From Granulicella sp. UBA5172 (GTDB lineage Bacteria > Acidobacteriota > Terriglobia > Terriglobales > Acidobacteriaceae), in NCBI GenBank assembly GCA_002413385.1, contig DHWW01000001.1, positions 2,610-10,975 of the forward strand: a stretch of 8,366 bases of DNA. Direction: 5' to 3'. Under the pieces are notes generated by a model that was not told where the DNA came from, ran no database searches, and saw nothing but the letters and a program-made list of their open reading frames with translations. Both the position numbers and the translations under genes were made by a program. The stretch's first letter is position 1; each line of letters begins with the position of its first letter. This document shows positions 6,418 through 8,366 of this stretch, piece by piece.

Positions 6418-8082
6418 ATGAACAAACAAGATCTCAGCGAGCGAGACATCTGTTCCAAGTTCATCGGCCCGGCGATTCTGCGCGCGGGCTGGGACCCCAT
6501 GCTGCAAATCCGCGAAGAAGTCTCCTTCACTAAAGGGAGAATCATCGTCCGGGGCAAGCTGGTGACCAGGGGGAAGGCCAAGCGCGCCGACTATATCCTC
6601 TATTACAAGCCTAATATCCCGATCGCCATCATCGAAGCCAAGGACAACAGCCACAGCGTTGGCGATGGAATCCAACAGGCTCTTGGCTATGCCGCTACCC
6701 TCGAAATTCCTTTTGTATTTTCCTCCAATGGCGACGGCTTCCTTTTTCACGACAGTACCGGCAACATGGCGGAGAAAGAGACCAATCTCACACTGAATCA
6801 GTTTCCGTCGCCTGCCGAGTTGTGGGAGAGTTACCGGGCGTGGAAGGGATTGACTGCGGACGAGGAGAAGATCGTCCTCCAGGATTATTTCGACGACGGC
6901 AGCGGTAAATCGCCTCGCTATTACCAGTGCAACGCTGTAAATGCCGCCATTGAAGCGATTGCCAAGGGACAGGACCGCATTCTGCTGGTCATGGCTACCG
7001 GTACCGGAAAAACCTACACGGCTTTCCAAATCATCTGGAGACTGTGGAAGGCCAAGCGTAAGAAGCGGATTCTCTTCCTAGCTGACCGAAACATTCTCGT
7101 CGATCAAACGATGGTCAATGACTTTCGCCCCTTCGGCGCTGCCATGGCGAAGCTCAGCACGGATGCCAAGACCATTGAGCGCTCAGATGGTTCTGCGGTT
7201 GAACTCACTACTGCCGTCGACAAGAAGCGCCGCATTGATACGGCCTATGAGGTCTACCTGGGGCTCTACCAGGCAATTACAGGCCCAGAAGAGCGCAAAA
7301 AACTCTATCGAGAGTTTTCGCCGGGGTTCTTCGACCTGATCGTTATCGACGAGTGCCATCGGGGCAGCGCTGCCGAGGACTCGGCATGGCGCGAGATTCT
7401 TGACCACTTCTCCGATGCCACCCAGATAGGCATGACCGCAACGCCCAAGGAAACCGCATACGCCTCCAACATCACCTACTTCGGCGAGCCGGTTTACTCG
7501 TACACACTCCGCCAGGGCATTCAGGACGGGTTCCTCGCTCCTTATAAAGTAGTCAAGGTTCACCTCGATGTGGATATCGACGGATACCGTCCCGAGCCTG
7601 GCAAGACAGATCGAGATGGCGTGGAGGTGGAAGACCGGCTCTACAACACGAAGGACTTCGATCGTACGTTGGTTATTGACGACCGCACCAAGCTGGTTGC
7701 AGCCAAGGTATCGGAATTTCTGAAGGAGAGCGGCGACCGCTACCAGAAGACCATCGTCTTCTGCGTCGATGAAGAGCACGCCGCCCGCATGCGCAGCGCA
7801 TTGGTCAACGAGAACAAGGATCTGTGCGACGAGAACCAGCGTTATGTCATGCGCATCACGGGCAGTGACGCCGAGGGGCAGGCACAACTGGGGAATTTCA
7901 TCGATCCAGAGTCTAAGTATCCAGTCCTGGTCACCACGTCACGCCTGCTCTCTACCGGCGTGGACGTACAAACCTGTCGGCTCATTGTGCTCGACCGTGC
8001 GGTCGGCTCCATGACCGAGTTCAAGCAAATCGTTGGCCGCGGCACGCGCAGAGTTCCAGCACAAGTACAGATCTTTTCGTGA
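6418..8082 (+). CDS. hsdR: Type I restriction enzyme R subunit, truncated after helicase motif VI
   Basis: 554 residues. It is the motor/nuclease subunit that, with HsdM and HsdS, translocates and cuts unmodified foreign DNA. The N-terminal HSDR_N nuclease has a PD-(D/E)xK site: D58 (RADYILYY), E73 and K75 (IIEAK). The SF2 helicase has Walker A ATGTGKT (193-199), DECH (311-314), TAT (340-342), STGVDV (512-517) and motif [10 protein letters not shown] (537-544). The reading then turns to [10 protein letters not shown] and stops. From memory, relatives of this branch run to about 780-800 residues, so a C-terminal region of about 230 residues that should contact the methylase is absent. The start ATG directly follows a TAG at 6415-6417 and has no strong ribosome binding site. 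No hsdM or hsdS is in view. Restriction activity is doubtful; the gene may be a remnant, or the end may be an assembly join. Confidence 0.9.
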   Translation: MNKQDLSERDICSKFIGPAILRAGWDPMLQIREEVSFTKGRIIVRGKLVTRGKAKRADYILYYKPNIPIAIIEAKDNSHSVGDGIQQALGYAATLEIPFVFSSNGDGFLFHDSTGNMAEKETNLTLNQFPSPAELWESYRAWKGLTADEEKIVLQDYFDDGSGKSPRYYQCNAVNAAIEAIAKGQDRILLVMATGTGKTYTAFQIIWRLWKAKRKKRILFLADRNILVDQTMVNDFRPFGAAMAKLSTDAKTIERSDGSAVELTTAVDKKRRIDTAYEVYLGLYQAITGPEERKKLYREFSPGFFDLIVIDECHRGSAAEDSAWREILDHFSDATQIGMTATPKETAYASNITYFGEPVYSYTLRQGIQDGFLAPYKVVKVHLDVDIDGYRPEPGKTDRDGVEVEDRLYNTKDFDRTLVIDDRTKLVAAKVSEFLKESGDRYQKTIVFCVDEEHAARMRSALVNENKDLCDENQRYVMRITGSDAEGQAQLGNFIDPESKYPVLVTTSRLLSTGVDVQTCRLIVLDRAVGSMTEFKQIVGRGTRRVPAQVQIFS

Positions 8083-8235
8083 TGTTCGGTTCTGACATCG
8101 ACAGACCCGGATCGCGTCCGCGAGCAAACTACAACATCGGTATCGGCCACACCTTTGGCTTCCTCAAGAAGAATCCAACTTGGAGAGGAACGGACCTTCG
8201 GTTATACCTATGAGAACAGCGGAACTCACGCCTCC
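8048..8235 (+). pseudogene. Unidentified gene fragment reading through three shifted frames, possibly outer-membrane beta-barrel
   Basis: Directly after the hsdR break, protein-like stretches appear in successive plus frames: [12 protein letters not shown] from 8048, then [18 protein letters not shown] continuing through GIGHTFGFLKKNPTW from 8082, then ERTFGYTYENSGTH from 8188. Each step is a +1 shift. The alternating aromatic and polar residues (NYNIGIGHTFGF, TFGYTYENS) look like outer-membrane beta-strands, but I do not recognise the family. The middle piece forms a 43-codon frame (8082-8213) whose ATG overlaps the hsdR stop as TGATG; I take that as coincidence. This is best read as a remnant joined to hsdR by recombination, or an error-rich assembly segment. 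Confidence 0.35.
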
Positions 8236-8366
8236 TGTCACTTCGACATGCGCCCCGTTGCTGATGTATTCCGTCAGGATCGAGCCGACTTCTTCATCCT
8301 TCCACGAGAATTTCCATCCAAGCGCCGCGCGGACCTCCGCAATGATTTGATCGCAGATCGCAATAG
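8164..8366 (-). CDS. Unidentified C-terminal fragment on the minus strand, running off the right edge
   Basis: A minus-strand frame is open from the window edge to a TGA at 8164-8166, 66 sense codons with no in-frame stop. Entering from the right it reads AICDQIIAEVRAALGWKFSW, then KDEEVGSILTEYISNGAHVE, and ends FLSKLDSS. Its codons have purine-rich first positions (ATT GCG ATC, GAG GTC, AAG GAT GAA GAA), as in real genes, and the composition is that of a soluble protein. The codon-aligned plus-strand reading of the same stretch is less gene-like. The last third overlaps the plus-strand fragment ending near 8235, so the original gene may have been cut there. I do not recognise the family. Confidence 0.4.
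   Translation of the reverse strand, partial: IAICDQIIAEVRAALGWKFSWKDEEVGSILTEYISNGAHVEVTGGVSSAVLIGITEGPFLSKLDSS

Larger units (their letters stand above)
4591..8366 (+). mobile_element. int: tRNA-Phe-inserted genomic island, left end (partial)
   Basis: A tRNA gene, a repeat cluster, a P4-family tyrosine integrase and a restriction gene follow one another on the plus strand after a run of housekeeping-like minus-strand genes. This is the common architecture of an integrative element or genomic island. Only the left end is visible, with no excisionase, conjugation or replication gene. The cargo breaks up after about 8050, which suggests a decaying or rearranged island. Element status is inferred from context; the distal boundary is not in the window. 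Confidence 0.65.

Noticed and set aside
6213..8366. Second att copy (repeat of the tRNA-Phe 3' end) to close the island
   Set aside because: No copy of GGTTCGATCC or TCTGGCCACCA was found after the integrase, so the right boundary is not in this window.
1..8366. CRISPR arrays or insertion-sequence ends
   Set aside because: No regularly spaced direct repeats beyond the four-copy integrase cluster, and no transposase reading or terminal inverted repeats, were seen.

Overview
The window looks like bacterial chromosome with a mobile element inserted at a tRNA gene. The DNA is GC-rich. The combination of a short-form alpha-glucan phosphorylase, a Bcp-type peroxiredoxin and a large exported-type adenosine deaminase would suit Acidobacteriota of the Terriglobia group (Granulicella/Edaphobacter-like). 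That assignment comes from recognising families by eye and is only moderately supported; no search was run.

The left half (1-4313) reads like ordinary chromosome, with all genes on the minus strand. In transcription order they are: a large adenosine deaminase whose signal-peptide start lies one base out of frame with the enzyme body (4313-2654); a 96-residue three-helix membrane protein (2575-2285); a 261-base spacer holding two palindromes; alpha-glucan phosphorylase glgP (2023-239); and, 54 bases on, the start of a thiol peroxidase bcp that runs off the left edge. glgP and bcp are close enough to be co-transcribed, as are the deaminase and the membrane protein.

A complete tRNA-Phe (anticodon GAA, CCA encoded) lies at 4541-4615 on the plus strand. 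A good sigma70-type promoter stands about 130 bases upstream and a short terminator hairpin follows. This tRNA is the probable integration site. A P4-type tyrosine recombinase starts at 4800, preceded by four copies of one 10-base word, two direct and two inverted, which end at the base before its start codon. The layout tRNA 3' end, repeats, integrase, cargo is the usual left end of a tRNA-inserted genomic island.

The only cargo in view is a type I restriction subunit, hsdR (6418-8082). It has an intact nuclease site and a full set of helicase motifs but loses its reading directly after helicase motif VI. Beyond about 8050 the DNA reads as gene scraps: a plus-strand reading that moves through three frames, and a more convincing minus-strand frame that runs off the right edge. 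The island side therefore looks decayed or rearranged at this point, or the assembly is faulty there. No hsdM, hsdS or distal att copy is in the window. I see no clearly new multi-gene system. The items most worth checking are the integrase repeat cluster with the integrase's unusual N-terminal insert, the one-base split in the deaminase, and the hsdR junction.
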